Notes: a model not told the origin generated them from the letters alone. A DNA stretch of 64,000 bases from Planococcus salinus (GCF_003719725.1 NZ_RIAX01000005.1:124001-188000); one strand, 5' to 3'. Counted from the stretch's first letter, positions 45,054 through 53,594 are shown. Made by a program: numbers and translations.

Positions 45054-45860
45054 TCAGTTATCATAAATCTTTTTCGTACTAAACATTACTTTCATCAATA
45101 ATAAAGCTCCAGCAACAACGTTTACCCCTGGGATCGATAGTGCAGCTAAGATAATTGTAATTTTCGTTGCTTTCGCTCCGCAATAAACTGTCATCAATCG
45201 CCAGTAAGTTGTTTTCTCGATTTCCTTTTTGAGGTAGCGCTTTGTAAGGGAAGCTGAAATCAAAGCGATTGACCATGCAGAGAGATATGGCAAGTAACCC
45301 CATAGATTCGTATTTTTCAAAAGCTTATCGACGACACTTTCAACATCAGCGGTTAATTGCTCATTGGAAATACCTGAAGTCTGAACTCCCATTTTTTCCG
45401 CCAGCTCCTCAGTCAGGACAACTTGCTCACTCCCCACTGCATCTATTGCATTTTGGGCATAAGCTTCAGAATCCGTTGCTTTAAGTTGTAATGACTCGAT
45501 TGGACCGTTTTCATCCTGAAGAACGACATCATACTTTGCGTGGTTTGTGTCCTCAAATACGTAGGCGTTAATTGAATCGCCATCGGAGTTCTCTACTTCC
45601 ACAAAATGAAGTTCGTGGGCAATGCCTTTGACATTGGAAATAAGCCCCAGCAACTGATCCTCATCCAGCGAACTGACATACGTATGCAGCTCTGTGAGAT
45701 CCGCATCTTTCAAATCGCCATTACTGCGTCGAAGTGCTTCGATTATATAGCCGTGCTCATCCATACTTATGTTTTGCCCGTTCGCATAAAAATCACCCAG
45801 TGCATAGGCTATGCTTATTTCATCCCAATTTTTTTTGACAACTTTTTTAATTTTATTCAT
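45054..45860 (-). CDS. Membrane-anchored protein with candidate QxK-type nuclease domain
   Basis: 268 aa. Residues about 80-145 contain AHELHFVEVENSDG, YDVVLQDENG and ESLQLKATDSEAY: Glu83, Asp111 and Q125-x-K127 in the spacing of PD-(D/E)XK folds where Gln replaces the second acidic residue. Two membrane helices end the protein (about 187-208, YLPYLSAWSIALISASL, and 232-258, ITIILAALSIPGVNVVAGAL). The cytosolic N-terminal 75 residues are helical. Its ATG overlaps the previous gene's stop by 8 bases and has only a weak ribosome site, so translation is coupled. I cannot name a family, and the nuclease reading is a hypothesis from the motif. Confidence 0.65.
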   Translation of the reverse strand: MNKIKKVVKKNWDEISIAYALGDFYANGQNISMDEHGYIIEALRRSNGDLKDADLTELHTYVSSLDEDQLLGLISNVKGIAHELHFVEVENSDGDSINAYVFEDTNHAKYDVVLQDENGPIESLQLKATDSEAYAQNAIDAVGSEQVVLTEELAEKMGVQTSGISNEQLTADVESVVDKLLKNTNLWGYLPYLSAWSIALISASLTKRYLKKEIEKTTYWRLMTVYCGAKATKITIILAALSIPGVNVVAGALLLMKVMFSTKKIYDN

Positions 45861-46410
45861 TCAATTGGTTCACTTTCTTTTTAACGTCATGTCGACTGAT
45901 TTGGTTTTCCTTCTTCTTTCCTTCATGGAAGGCCGAAAGCATTTCTTCTTTGCTGGCCACTTCACCGTTAGCGGCTTTTCGAAAATACAAATCCATAGCT
46001 TTCCCTATGCCAAATGTCAAACCACCCACTAGCGGAATCGCCATCAGACCGCCAATACCCGGAAGTCCAATCTTGTACAGACCAAGAGCGGTCTGTTGAG
46101 CCGCGTAGCCGGCACCAACCACTCCACCTACATATTTCAAAACCTCCATACTACCTTCTTCTTTTAAATCCACTTTCCGTATTAGTCCAATCTTGTAGCC
46201 CATAAAAGCCTGGATTGGCGTTAAAATAAATATGTCAGCAAAAGGAATCGGCTGAACTGCGACTGCAGCACAAATGACAGAGGTATTGGTAATCATCTTA
46301 TTCACTTTTTGATCATCCGTTAGTTGATCGTTCTCCTCGATTTCAAAGAACTCTTTTGCTAATTGAGTTTTGTACTTTTGAAATACTTTCCCATGATTAT
46401 CTTGTTTCAT
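45853..46410 (-). CDS. DUF697-like membrane protein
   Basis: 185 aa. Residues about 40-75 read ITNTSVICAAVAVQPIPFAD followed by LTPIQAFMGYKIGLIRKVD, the DUF697 pattern of a membrane hairpin with VxPIPxAD and a downstream LTxxQxxM. A glycine-rich hydrophobic stretch follows (VGGVVGAGYAAQQTALGLYK, GIGGLMAIPLVGGLTFGIGK). The basic C-terminus includes KKKENQISRHDVKKKVNQLN. DUF697 domains usually accompany GTPases or act as membrane modules in conflict systems. No GTPase is present here. AAAGGAGG precedes the ATG. It is the first gene of the three-gene operon 46410-43909, whose next member overlaps it by 8 bases. Confidence 0.7.
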   Translation of the reverse strand: MKQDNHGKVFQKYKTQLAKEFFEIEENDQLTDDQKVNKMITNTSVICAAVAVQPIPFADIFILTPIQAFMGYKIGLIRKVDLKEEGSMEVLKYVGGVVGAGYAAQQTALGLYKIGLPGIGGLMAIPLVGGLTFGIGKAMDLYFRKAANGEVASKEEMLSAFHEGKKKENQISRHDVKKKVNQLNE

Positions 46411-46879
46411 TTCCCTTTCCTCCTTTCTAAACTTTTTATACGTGGAATTACCCTTGTAACGATTAGATTAATAAATAATAATTCTTATATAATTTCCGCA
46501 CTTTTACTTAGAAAAAAATGAAAGTAGTGAAGTACTATAACCGTCAAGCAAGACTTAAATGCATTTTACAAATAAGCTCCCTTTCAACCTTGAAGGTAGT
46601 TTTCCTCCAAAATAAGTTCAAGATGTAACTTTGATTTAAGAACAATTTCTATGTAGTTTTCAAAGATCACTTTTATTATTGATAGTTGTTCTAATATAAT
46701 TCGAAAATTCTATTAAAATATTTATTAATATTATAATATCATTAAATTTACTTTTTATTACACTTTTATGGAATAAATATACTTAATTTGATGAGAGAAG
46801 TTTGGTTGGTTCAAATTCTTTCTATCTAAACATAGAAAATACTTTTTTATATTTTCCAAATGGATCAGCTAAAACTTTG
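46411..46879. other. AT-rich intergenic region with no gene seen
   Basis: About 470 bases, strongly AT-rich. The promoter of the three-gene operon should lie at its left end, but I see no clear -35/-10 pair. No hairpin-family copy is present. Confidence 0.5.
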
Positions 46880-47302
46880 TTAAAAGTTCAAGTTGGTTTG
46901 AACTGTCCAATTCCAAGTGGATGAAAGGCAGGCATCCTCCACTATAGAAGACATCACCTCCTTCTGAATATGGATAGATATATAGGGTTCAAAATCCAAA
47001 CCTTTGTGGATCTCTGTTAGTTTCTCAATCAATGGAATTGGCGCCACCCATGGAGTCAGGAAAGCATAAAGATAACCTCGTTCTATTTTTTCTGCCTCCC
47101 CGTATGGTGCAGTGTCCCATTTCGCTCCCCAGTTTTCCATACACCAGCGATACCAATCTGATTCATCTTCTGGCAGTGGCATTAACTTTTCGAAAGATAG
47201 CTTTCCTACTTTCTCATCTCCTTTTAAAAGTACTCTGTTCCACTTCTCAAGTGCTCCTCTTCCCCCTCGTACAATCAACATGTTTTCCATCCAATCAGCC
47301 AA
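46880..47302 (-). pseudogene. Api92-like (DUF1281-type) protein with probable frameshift
   Basis: The N-terminus LADWMENMLIVRGGRGALEK resembles the ferredoxin-like domain of phage Api92-like proteins, whose typical start is M-P-N-W-C-x-N; a TTG at 47300-47302 with AAAGGGGTGG six bases upstream fits that start. KLSFEKLMPLPEDESDWYRW and CMENWGAKWDTAP are the family core. After GLDFEP the frame runs on with unrelated residues, while the +1-shifted frame reads LYIYPYSEGGDVFYSGGCLP, the expected C-terminal motif. So a frameshift near 46990 is likely, real or from sequencing. Such genes come from phages and plasmids. Confidence 0.65.
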
Positions 47303-47332
47303 TTTTAACCACCCCTTTTGAAACGTGGACAA

Positions 47333-48222
47333 TAGACTTTTGAAAACACAAAAAAGCCATTTCCATTAGTAAGCACACTTACCCCTTTTTCAAGATGAAA
47401 AAAAGTTTTAATGTGCTTATTAAATAGAAATGACTTAGAAAATTAAACTTAATTGATTCTATATTTTCAGTATTATATCAAAGCTTGAGTATATTAACAT
47501 CTTTTTATTAAATAATATGAAAAAATAAATGCTTCATTATCTCGGTGAGGAAAATTGCATCCTGCCGATTTCTAAATATCTTCAAAGCATTTTAAAAATT
47601 TTCATAGAGTTTAATCTTATATCTCCTATGAAATAACAGAATCTATTGATTCCAAAGAGGATGGCTGTTTTTTGCTCCTGTAAGCAATCACGATAAGTCA
47701 TCTTTACAAAACAAATCGTTAAAGTTCCTCAAATCCTAACTGCCCCGACCACGCCCCACCGGCCTCTGTCTTTCCTTGTCACCTTCAGCTTTTTCATTCT
47801 AGTAATACACATACATTGGGTCCGCTTTCCTGAAAGTAAAAAACTGCCGATGCTGTTCTTCGGTCAGATAATAAGTCCGCTGCTCCTTTACGTCAAAACG
47901 TCTGGCTTTAGCAGCACGATGGTTGCTATCGATTAAACTGAAAATTCCCGATGGTTCAGAACATGATGACTGGCTTCAACAGACCTGCCTGCAGAATAAA
48001 ATTTTCGTTCAAATTTTTTGAACCAGGTCCCCCGCTAGCTTCACCCACCTGAACGGGTAGCCAGCCAATATTTCGTCTCATACCACATGCTCACACGTTA
48101 TAAAATCGCGGTTCTCTTTTATCAAAGTAGTTTCGAAAGTTTTATAGTTTTTCAGACGAGATACTCTAACAATTTAAATTAAAGAACATTTCGACATCTC
48201 GACTTCCTTCCATTAAAATAAA
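47333..48222. other. Long gene-free region with a possible gene fragment
   Basis: About 890 bases, AT-rich on the left and more GC-rich from 47720. On the minus strand a 50-codon open stretch (about 47818-47970, with KEQRTYYLTEEQHRQFFTFR) ends at a stop and begins right after another. It looks like the tail of a lost gene but I cannot name it. No complete gene, RNA or repeat copy is seen. Confidence 0.4.
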
Positions 48223-49791
48223 ATGGAAAGCCAAATCCAAATGAAGGAAGGGATTCCCATAAGCAATTACATTTACAGTGTCGGAATGACCGGTCTGGCC
48301 GGGCAAGTGATTCAAGTGGAGGCGACGGTGCGGGAGGATAAGGAGCAATGCGTCATCATCGGTTTGCCGGACGCGTCGATTAAAGAATCGAAAGAGCGAA
48401 TTTTGAATTGCCTGCATGCACTCGATCAGGACATCGATATGAAGAAAATCACCATCCATTTATCACCGGCGGATGTACGGAAGCAAGGCACGTCGTATGA
48501 TGCGGCGATGCTGCTCGCGGTCCTGCAGGCGATGGCGAAACAGCCGGTGAAGATTCCGGAAAAGACCTGCTTTATCGCAGCTCTCACGCTGAGTGGCCAG
48601 CTGACAACATTCCACAGTATGATTCCGACGATCCACCAAGCCATTTTGCTGGGCTTTAAACGAATTTATATTCCACCGATTGAAATTTCCCTTTTTGCAC
48701 AAGCTGCGGATGTCGAGTTGATCCGTATGCCGGACATGCCCTCTTTACTTTCCCATTTACAAGGCAAAACTTCCCTTTTCGAAAACGAATTGACCTTGAT
48801 TCCAACAGAACCCATCCTGGAAGAAACCGAAAAAATCCCCCATGTCTGTTTTTCGGTCATCCGTGGCCATGCGGAAGCCAAACGCGCGCTGCTGCTGGCA
48901 GCGGCTGGCGGCCATCACGTGCTGATGAGCGGTCCGCCGGGCTGCGGCAAGAGCTTGCTGGCGAATGCGTTCCATACCATTTTGCCGGATTTGACGCATG
49001 ATGAAATGCTCGAAGTGTACAGCATTTATCAGCTGGCGAAACAGGCCCGGTCGTTGTCGGAGCGTCCGCCGTTCCGTTCGCCCCATCATTCGTCATCGGA
49101 AGGCGCCATCGTGGGCGGCGGCCGTTACCCCAAGCCAGGCGAAATGTCGCTGGCGCACCGCGGGGTCTTGTTTCTCGATGAACTCGGTCATTTTCCGCGC
49201 CGCGTCGTTGATACGCTGCGTCAGCCGCTCGAGAGCGGCTTTGCGGTCGTCAATCGCGTGGAAGGATCCGACCGGTTTCCGGCGACCATCAATTTGATTG
49301 CCGCGACCAACCCGTGTCCATGCGGCTATTACGGTTCTCACGAGAAGTACTGCGTGTGCGGTGATAAGGTGCGGCTGAAGTATATGAACAAAATCACCGG
49401 CCCGATCATCGACCGTGTGGATTTTGTGCTGGCCATGAAAAACCAAAGTGTGCTTGAACAGAAAACAGCGGATACATCTGAAGAACTGCGGCAAACCGTA
49501 ACACGTGCCCGCGACCGGCAGCGTCTCCGCTACGGCGGCAATTACACGAACGCCATCGCACCGGTCAAACTGTTCGAAGAAAAAGTGGAGTTCAGCAAAA
49601 ACCAGCTCGAACGGATTGAGACCGTCAGCAACCAGGAGAAGTTGAGCAGCCGGTCGACGTTGAAGATTTTGCGCCTCGCCCGGACGATTGCCGATGTACT
49701 CGGCGACGAAACGGTGTCCGATGCGGCGGTGGAGGAAGCGTTGCGATGGAAAATCAGCGCGTCACAGGCGCACAGTGCGTTGATGCGGTGA
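48223..49791 (+). CDS. comM: ComM/YifB-family Mg-chelatase-like AAA+ ATPase
   Basis: 522 aa. The N-terminal ChlI-like domain reads IGLPDASIKESKERILNCLH. The AAA+ core has Walker A SGPPGCGKSLLANAF, the GVLFLDELGHFPRRVVDTLR Walker B/sensor region, and ATNPCPCGYYG with the cysteine-rich insert EKYCVCGD. The C-terminal Mg_chelatase_C ends in DRVDFVLAMK and a helical tail. ComM is a ring-shaped branch-migration helicase that helps integrate incoming DNA in naturally transforming bacteria. I see no good ribosome site before the ATG at 48223, so the exact start is uncertain. The RAYT transposase gene begins 6 bases after its stop, an unusual pairing. High GC codon use contrasts with the AT-rich genes to the left. 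Confidence 0.87.
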   Translation: MESQIQMKEGIPISNYIYSVGMTGLAGQVIQVEATVREDKEQCVIIGLPDASIKESKERILNCLHALDQDIDMKKITIHLSPADVRKQGTSYDAAMLLAVLQAMAKQPVKIPEKTCFIAALTLSGQLTTFHSMIPTIHQAILLGFKRIYIPPIEISLFAQAADVELIRMPDMPSLLSHLQGKTSLFENELTLIPTEPILEETEKIPHVCFSVIRGHAEAKRALLLAAAGGHHVLMSGPPGCGKSLLANAFHTILPDLTHDEMLEVYSIYQLAKQARSLSERPPFRSPHHSSSEGAIVGGGRYPKPGEMSLAHRGVLFLDELGHFPRRVVDTLRQPLESGFAVVNRVEGSDRFPATINLIAATNPCPCGYYGSHEKYCVCGDKVRLKYMNKITGPIIDRVDFVLAMKNQSVLEQKTADTSEELRQTVTRARDRQRLRYGGNYTNAIAPVKLFEEKVEFSKNQLERIETVSNQEKLSSRSTLKILRLARTIADVLGDETVSDAAVEEALRWKISASQAHSALMR

Positions 49792-49797
49792 GTTCTC

Positions 49798-50388
49798 ATG
49801 ACACGCCGTCGTGAATTCAACCCGGCTTCCTATTACCACGTCATCATGCGCGGCAACAACCGCCAGCCGATTTTCGGGTCGAAAGAAGACATGTTCGAAC
49901 TGAAACGCGCCTTTCTGCATGTCCATCAGGATTACCCGTTCACCGTGCTGGCGTGGTGTTTCATGACCAATCACTACCACATCCTGATCAAGCCGGTAAA
50001 CGATCCTCTCCATAAGATCATGTCCCTGGTCAACCGGCGCTACAGCCAGTCCTACAGCAAACGCCACGGCCACATCGGACGCATTTACCAGAAACGCTAT
50101 TTTGCCAAAGAAGTCGAGTCGCGGATGGGCTTGCTGACCGTCAGCAGCTACATCCACCGCAACCCGATCGAGACGAAACAGCCGATGGTCGAGCGATTGG
50201 AGCAGTATCCGTACAGTTCGTTCCCGCTGTATTGGGACGACGTTCTCCCCGCTCCGTCGTTTTTGGATCGGGAGCTGCTTCGGGGCTTGCTGCCGGAGCC
50301 GTTCGATCAGACGAATGCGGCATATGCGATGTACTGCCTGACGTACCGGCAGTTTGCGGAAGAGGATGGGTTGGTGGCGGATGAGTGA
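49798..50388 (+). CDS. REP-associated tyrosine transposase (RAYT, IS200/IS605-like Y1 family)
   Basis: 196 aa. The start SYYHVIMRGNNRQPIFGSKE is the RAYT signature, and CFMTNHYHILIKP holds the HUH motif (His59, His61). VNRRYSQSYSKRHGHIGRIY carries the candidate catalytic Tyr (82 or 86), followed by QKRYFAKEVES and YIHRNPIE. RAYTs are single-strand DNA nucleases that cut and join REP-type hairpins and are usually single-copy and not flanked by insertion-sequence ends. The stop of the comM-like gene is 6 bases upstream, so the two are probably translated together. Hairpin repeat copy H starts 52 bases after the stop, which suggests that family is its substrate. Confidence 0.88.
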   Translation: MTRRREFNPASYYHVIMRGNNRQPIFGSKEDMFELKRAFLHVHQDYPFTVLAWCFMTNHYHILIKPVNDPLHKIMSLVNRRYSQSYSKRHGHIGRIYQKRYFAKEVESRMGLLTVSSYIHRNPIETKQPMVERLEQYPYSSFPLYWDDVLPAPSFLDRELLRGLLPEPFDQTNAAYAMYCLTYRQFAEEDGLVADE

Positions 50389-50439
50389 GGGGTGTGGCTG
50401 GGACTGGTTGAGGATTTGCAGCTGTTTCCCAGCTGCTCC

Positions 50440-50597
50440 CAATTCGCCCCTGTGTCAGACACTTTTATGACTATTTCACTTTCACGATAAACATACGAAC
50501 GTCGTGCCTGGGAACCCTTGTGGTTCCTGGACACGGCGTTTTCGGCATGCATCTTTTTGTGTATAGATTGAATTGTTTCTGACACAGGGGCGCGATT
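50440..50597 (+). repeat. Hairpin repeat copy H (full length, next to RAYT)
   Basis: Best preserved ends: AATTCGCCCCTGTGTCAGAC on the left and TTCTGACACAGGGGCGCGA on the right form an imperfect 18-20-bp terminal inverted repeat. Between them are CTTTTATGACTATTTCAC, ACGATAAACATACGAACG, the core hairpin (GTCGTGCCTGG...CCTGGACACGGC) with GTTTTCGGCATGCATC, and GTGTATAGATTGAATTG. It lies 52 bases after the RAYT gene and is joined on its right by the 33-nt repeat at 50608-50640. Confidence 0.9.
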
Positions 50598-50607
50598 TTC
50601 TAGTTTT

Positions 50608-50640
50608 AGTTTTAGAAGTGACTGCGCTTTGATTGCTTTA
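50608..50640 (+). repeat. 33-nt perfect repeat, copy 2
   Basis: Identical to 30313-30345. It starts 10 bases after the right end of hairpin copy H. The following 400 bases (to 51049) hold no clear gene. A plus-strand stretch reading IFAAIDGAMRLGGITGKMAA up to a stop near 50890 may be the end of a lost gene. Confidence 0.85.
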
Positions 50641-51049
50641 CTCCTTGACTCTTTCTTTAATATCAGCACTAAGATTGATCGACTTTAATAACTTTCTTAA
50701 AAGCCTCGAAGAATTTTGTCTATCAAGTACGAAGCAATCAATTGAAGAAGCTTGCCTGTAAGGCAGCAGTATAAAAAATGAAGACACTTATGTTGAAGAT
50801 AAACGGAACGGAATTTTTGCAGCGATTGATGGAGCGATGAGACTTGGCGGAATCACGGGAAAAATGGCTGCGAATCTTGTCAGAGTATGACATACGCCAT
50901 CTTTTCCATAGGGTTTATTCGGTTTTACGCATCTGGAATCATCCGCATACTCGTAGAACCCACCTATGCCGTTTTCTATCCCCTGCAATACCATATATCT
51001 TACCGCTATCCGTTTGCCCATCCTCTTCCTCCTCCAGACAAGACATATA

Positions 51050-51874
51050 CTATACCGGAAAATATTTCTCTTGGAACTCCTGATAATGATCAGCCAGTTT
51101 GCCGTGCATATTCACATTAGACATCAATTGGATTTTTACCCGCTCCACCAGCGATTCCCATGTAATCATTTGAATACTTTTTCGCAATTCTGGCGTGATA
51201 ATATCTCGCATCGCATTCTCGTATTCCTTATGGAGCTTTTTATTGTTTTTTGGACCGATCAATATCAATTGTTTTTCGCCTCCGGAATCTACGTAAGCAA
51301 TGTTTCGAAGCAATTGATAATTCTTTATTAATGCATGATATTCCGATACTCCCGACTGAATTTTACCAGCGAGCATTTGCCGATAGACATTGCGATACTG
51401 CTTTTGATATCTCTCGCTGTCAGTAGCTTTACCAAAACCGTTTTCCGTGTATTTAACTTCAAAAAGCACTTCTTTGCCGGATTTCAATTTCAGATAAAAG
51501 TCAAAGTTCGTCCTTTCCTTTCCAGGCATATTTTTCTCAAACTTATACGCTTCAACTTCCTCACCTGACAACTGCAATGCCTTAAGCAATAAAGGCAACT
51601 GGCCTTCTGCAATGAGCGGATAGAAAAAATTGAAGCAGACTGCCTGTGAAGAATTCAGGTGGTGAAAGTATTGATGGAGCTTTACTTTTTCTTCGGTGAT
51701 GTACTTAACGATCTCCGTCCTGTAACTACTTAGAAAATTTAATTCCCACTGACTGGCAGGAAGGATATAATGATAATCCTTGTCTTTTCCTCTCCATTTT
51801 TCAGGATGGGTTAGAGCCAACTTCGTCATTTTATAATCCGATAAATGAATTTTCATTGCTTGTTCGAACGTCAA
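51050..51874 (-). CDS. PD-(D/E)XK nuclease-like protein, paralogue 2
   Basis: 274 aa. The motif is TNFDFYLKLKSGKEVLFEVK, with Asp125, Glu139 and Lys141 at exactly the same residue numbers as in the 32512-33339 protein, and the shared LHQYFHHLNSSQAVCFNFFY segment. The pair probably arose by duplication or separate acquisition of one family. It starts at TTG after GGAGGCGATTGG, the same leader as paralogue 1. It is a single gene on the minus strand, without methylase or other partner. The fold suggests DNA cleavage, and a defence role is inferred. Confidence 0.75.
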   Translation of the reverse strand: MTFEQAMKIHLSDYKMTKLALTHPEKWRGKDKDYHYILPASQWELNFLSSYRTEIVKYITEEKVKLHQYFHHLNSSQAVCFNFFYPLIAEGQLPLLLKALQLSGEEVEAYKFEKNMPGKERTNFDFYLKLKSGKEVLFEVKYTENGFGKATDSERYQKQYRNVYRQMLAGKIQSGVSEYHALIKNYQLLRNIAYVDSGGEKQLILIGPKNNKKLHKEYENAMRDIITPELRKSIQMITWESLVERVKIQLMSNVNMHGKLADHYQEFQEKYFPV

Positions 51875-52114
51875 CCAATCGCCTCCTTGTTATAGAAAAT
51901 TCTTTATTTGTCTTACCAAAAAGGTTTCTTGTTCTTCAAATAAATTTTACCATGCTGAATTTAAATTGTATAGAAAATTCAGATTATTTAAAAGTAAGGT
52001 TGTGTTGTCGAATTACAGTCAGCTTTCGTTATTTTTCTCCCTATCATTAATTACTTGCTACATTTCCAGAATCTTGACCCTTTTCAAAGCGTTGTGGTTT
52101 CTAAAGATTTTAAG

Positions 52115-52215
52115 AATACTTTTTTACTGAAATACGAACGCCGTGCCTGGAAACCTTTAGGTTTCCTCGACACGGCGTTTCTCCATATAACTTTGTTGCG
52201 TAAATTTAACAGCTT
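52115..52215 (+). repeat. Hairpin repeat copy I (partial)
   Basis: The core at 52137-52180 is CGCCGTGCCTGGAAACC and GGTTTCCTCGACACGGCG around TTTA. CTTTTTTACTGAAATACGA on the left and TTGCGTAAATTTAACAG on the right are weak matches to the flanks of full copies. The terminal inverted repeats are not recognisable. It lies downstream of the SLH gene's stop on the minus strand. Confidence 0.75.
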
Positions 52216-52301
52216 TTATTACAGCCCTGCTTTGCTTTAAACTGCAACGAGACTTATAGTTTAAATGTATTTGTATTTATTCAGATCTTGTTGTGCTTGC
52301 C

Positions 52302-53594
52302 TCAGTATGGAGTGCCAATTTCAATATATTCGTTTGTAGTTACTTCGTATCTAGACACAACACTTGAACGAGGATCGACGGTATACCAACCTAGAGTGCC
52401 AGTGGAATATTCATTTAATACATATACTTGAATTGAATATTCATTGCCATTAAGTATTGTATTAATGTAATCGTCGAATTTTTCTTCCATACCAAGACTG
52501 GTTTCCACATATACACTTTCACTATAAATTTCTTCCACCATTCTTACTGCAAGTTCCGCTTCTTCAGGGGTAAGAAAAGACTCTTGTAAATCAATTTTCC
52601 ATAAATTATCTTCGAGCACAAGTGTATAATGATAAACAGTTGGCTCTTCATAAAAAACACCTTCGTAGTATACTTCAATTTTTTCATTAGATTCTTCTAT
52701 ATAGTATTTATCAGTTGGAATTTCCGTGAAAGGAAATGCATATAAGGTTTCAAGAATTAAAATCGGATTGTCATACACACCCTTCAATTCGTTCGAAATA
52801 AAATCCTTTGTGTAATGAGTATCTAATCCTTCAGTTATATCCTGAAAAGATTTGTTAAATGCATAACCTTCATAAGTTTCTACAAAAGCATCGCCAAAAG
52901 AGTCGGTTGCATTCTGTTCAGCTTGCTGTATAAGTTTAAATATTTCTAATGCGCTCGGTACTCCCGTTTCGAAAGGAATGCCTTCATCAATCATTTCCGC
53001 TCGATAAATAAAAACGGCATATTCTCCTCGTGTAATCAAGTCGTCTGTTCCAAAACGGGTGAGTGTTTTCCCACTGGTCACTTTGTGATTGACCAAAGCT
53101 GCCACTGCCTTTTGATAACGATTATTCACATCTGTGAACGTTAAGTTTTTGACATCTCCCTGCAAATTATAGGCCGATGCTTTTGTCAACATCAACGCAA
53201 TTTCGCCTCTTTTCAAATTATCATTAAAGCCAAAATTGCTGGCGCTTTTTCCGTTGATCACTCCCGCGTGCTTCAACGCATTAATCGCTTTGACACCACG
53301 ATCAGGAACATCAATAAATCCGGACCCAGGTGCATCTTCTGACAGTTCCAACGCATTCGCCAGAATAATTGCCGCGTCCCCACGTTTAATCTGTTTTCCT
53401 ACACCAAACTGTGTCTTTGAAATTCCGTTCGCCAGTCCATTTTCTGATAAATATTCAACGGATTCTAAGTAGCGGTCTGAAACGTCCGTAAAATTTGTAT
53501 TTGCGGCAGTAACAGAGATAGAAGAAAACAAGAATGCTAATAATACTGATGATAAAAAAACCTTTTTAATCAATTGGTTGGTACAAAAGTTCAT
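52302..53594 (-). CDS. S-layer homology (SLH) domain protein
   Basis: 430 aa. A signal peptide (IKKVFLSSVLLAFLFSSISV, cleavage near TAA) is followed by three SLH modules in residues about 33-205 (LSENGLANGISKTQFGVGKQ, LKHAGVINGKSASNFGFNDN, LVNHKVTSGKTLTRFGTDDL, each followed by KRGE/TRGE-type repeats). They anchor it to wall polymer. The C-terminal 215 residues are rich in Glu and Tyr with strands such as EKIEVYYEGVFYEEPTVYHY and have no recognised motif. AGGAGG precedes the ATG. It differs from the SLH protein at 12030 in domain sequence and tail, so it is not a recent duplicate. Confidence 0.87.
   Translation of the reverse strand: MNFCTNQLIKKVFLSSVLLAFLFSSISVTAANTNFTDVSDRYLESVEYLSENGLANGISKTQFGVGKQIKRGDAAIILANALELSEDAPGSGFIDVPDRGVKAINALKHAGVINGKSASNFGFNDNLKRGEIALMLTKASAYNLQGDVKNLTFTDVNNRYQKAVAALVNHKVTSGKTLTRFGTDDLITRGEYAVFIYRAEMIDEGIPFETGVPSALEIFKLIQQAEQNATDSFGDAFVETYEGYAFNKSFQDITEGLDTHYTKDFISNELKGVYDNPILILETLYAFPFTEIPTDKYYIEESNEKIEVYYEGVFYEEPTVYHYTLVLEDNLWKIDLQESFLTPEEAELAVRMVEEIYSESVYVETSLGMEEKFDDYINTILNGNEYSIQVYVLNEYSTGTLGWYTVDPRSSVVSRYEVTTNEYIEIGTPY

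Noticed and set aside
50788-51021. 77-aa minus-strand frame upstream of the nuclease gene
   Set aside because: No ribosome site, and the opposite strand reads more like a protein end (IFAAIDGAMRLGGITGKMAA); neither is complete.
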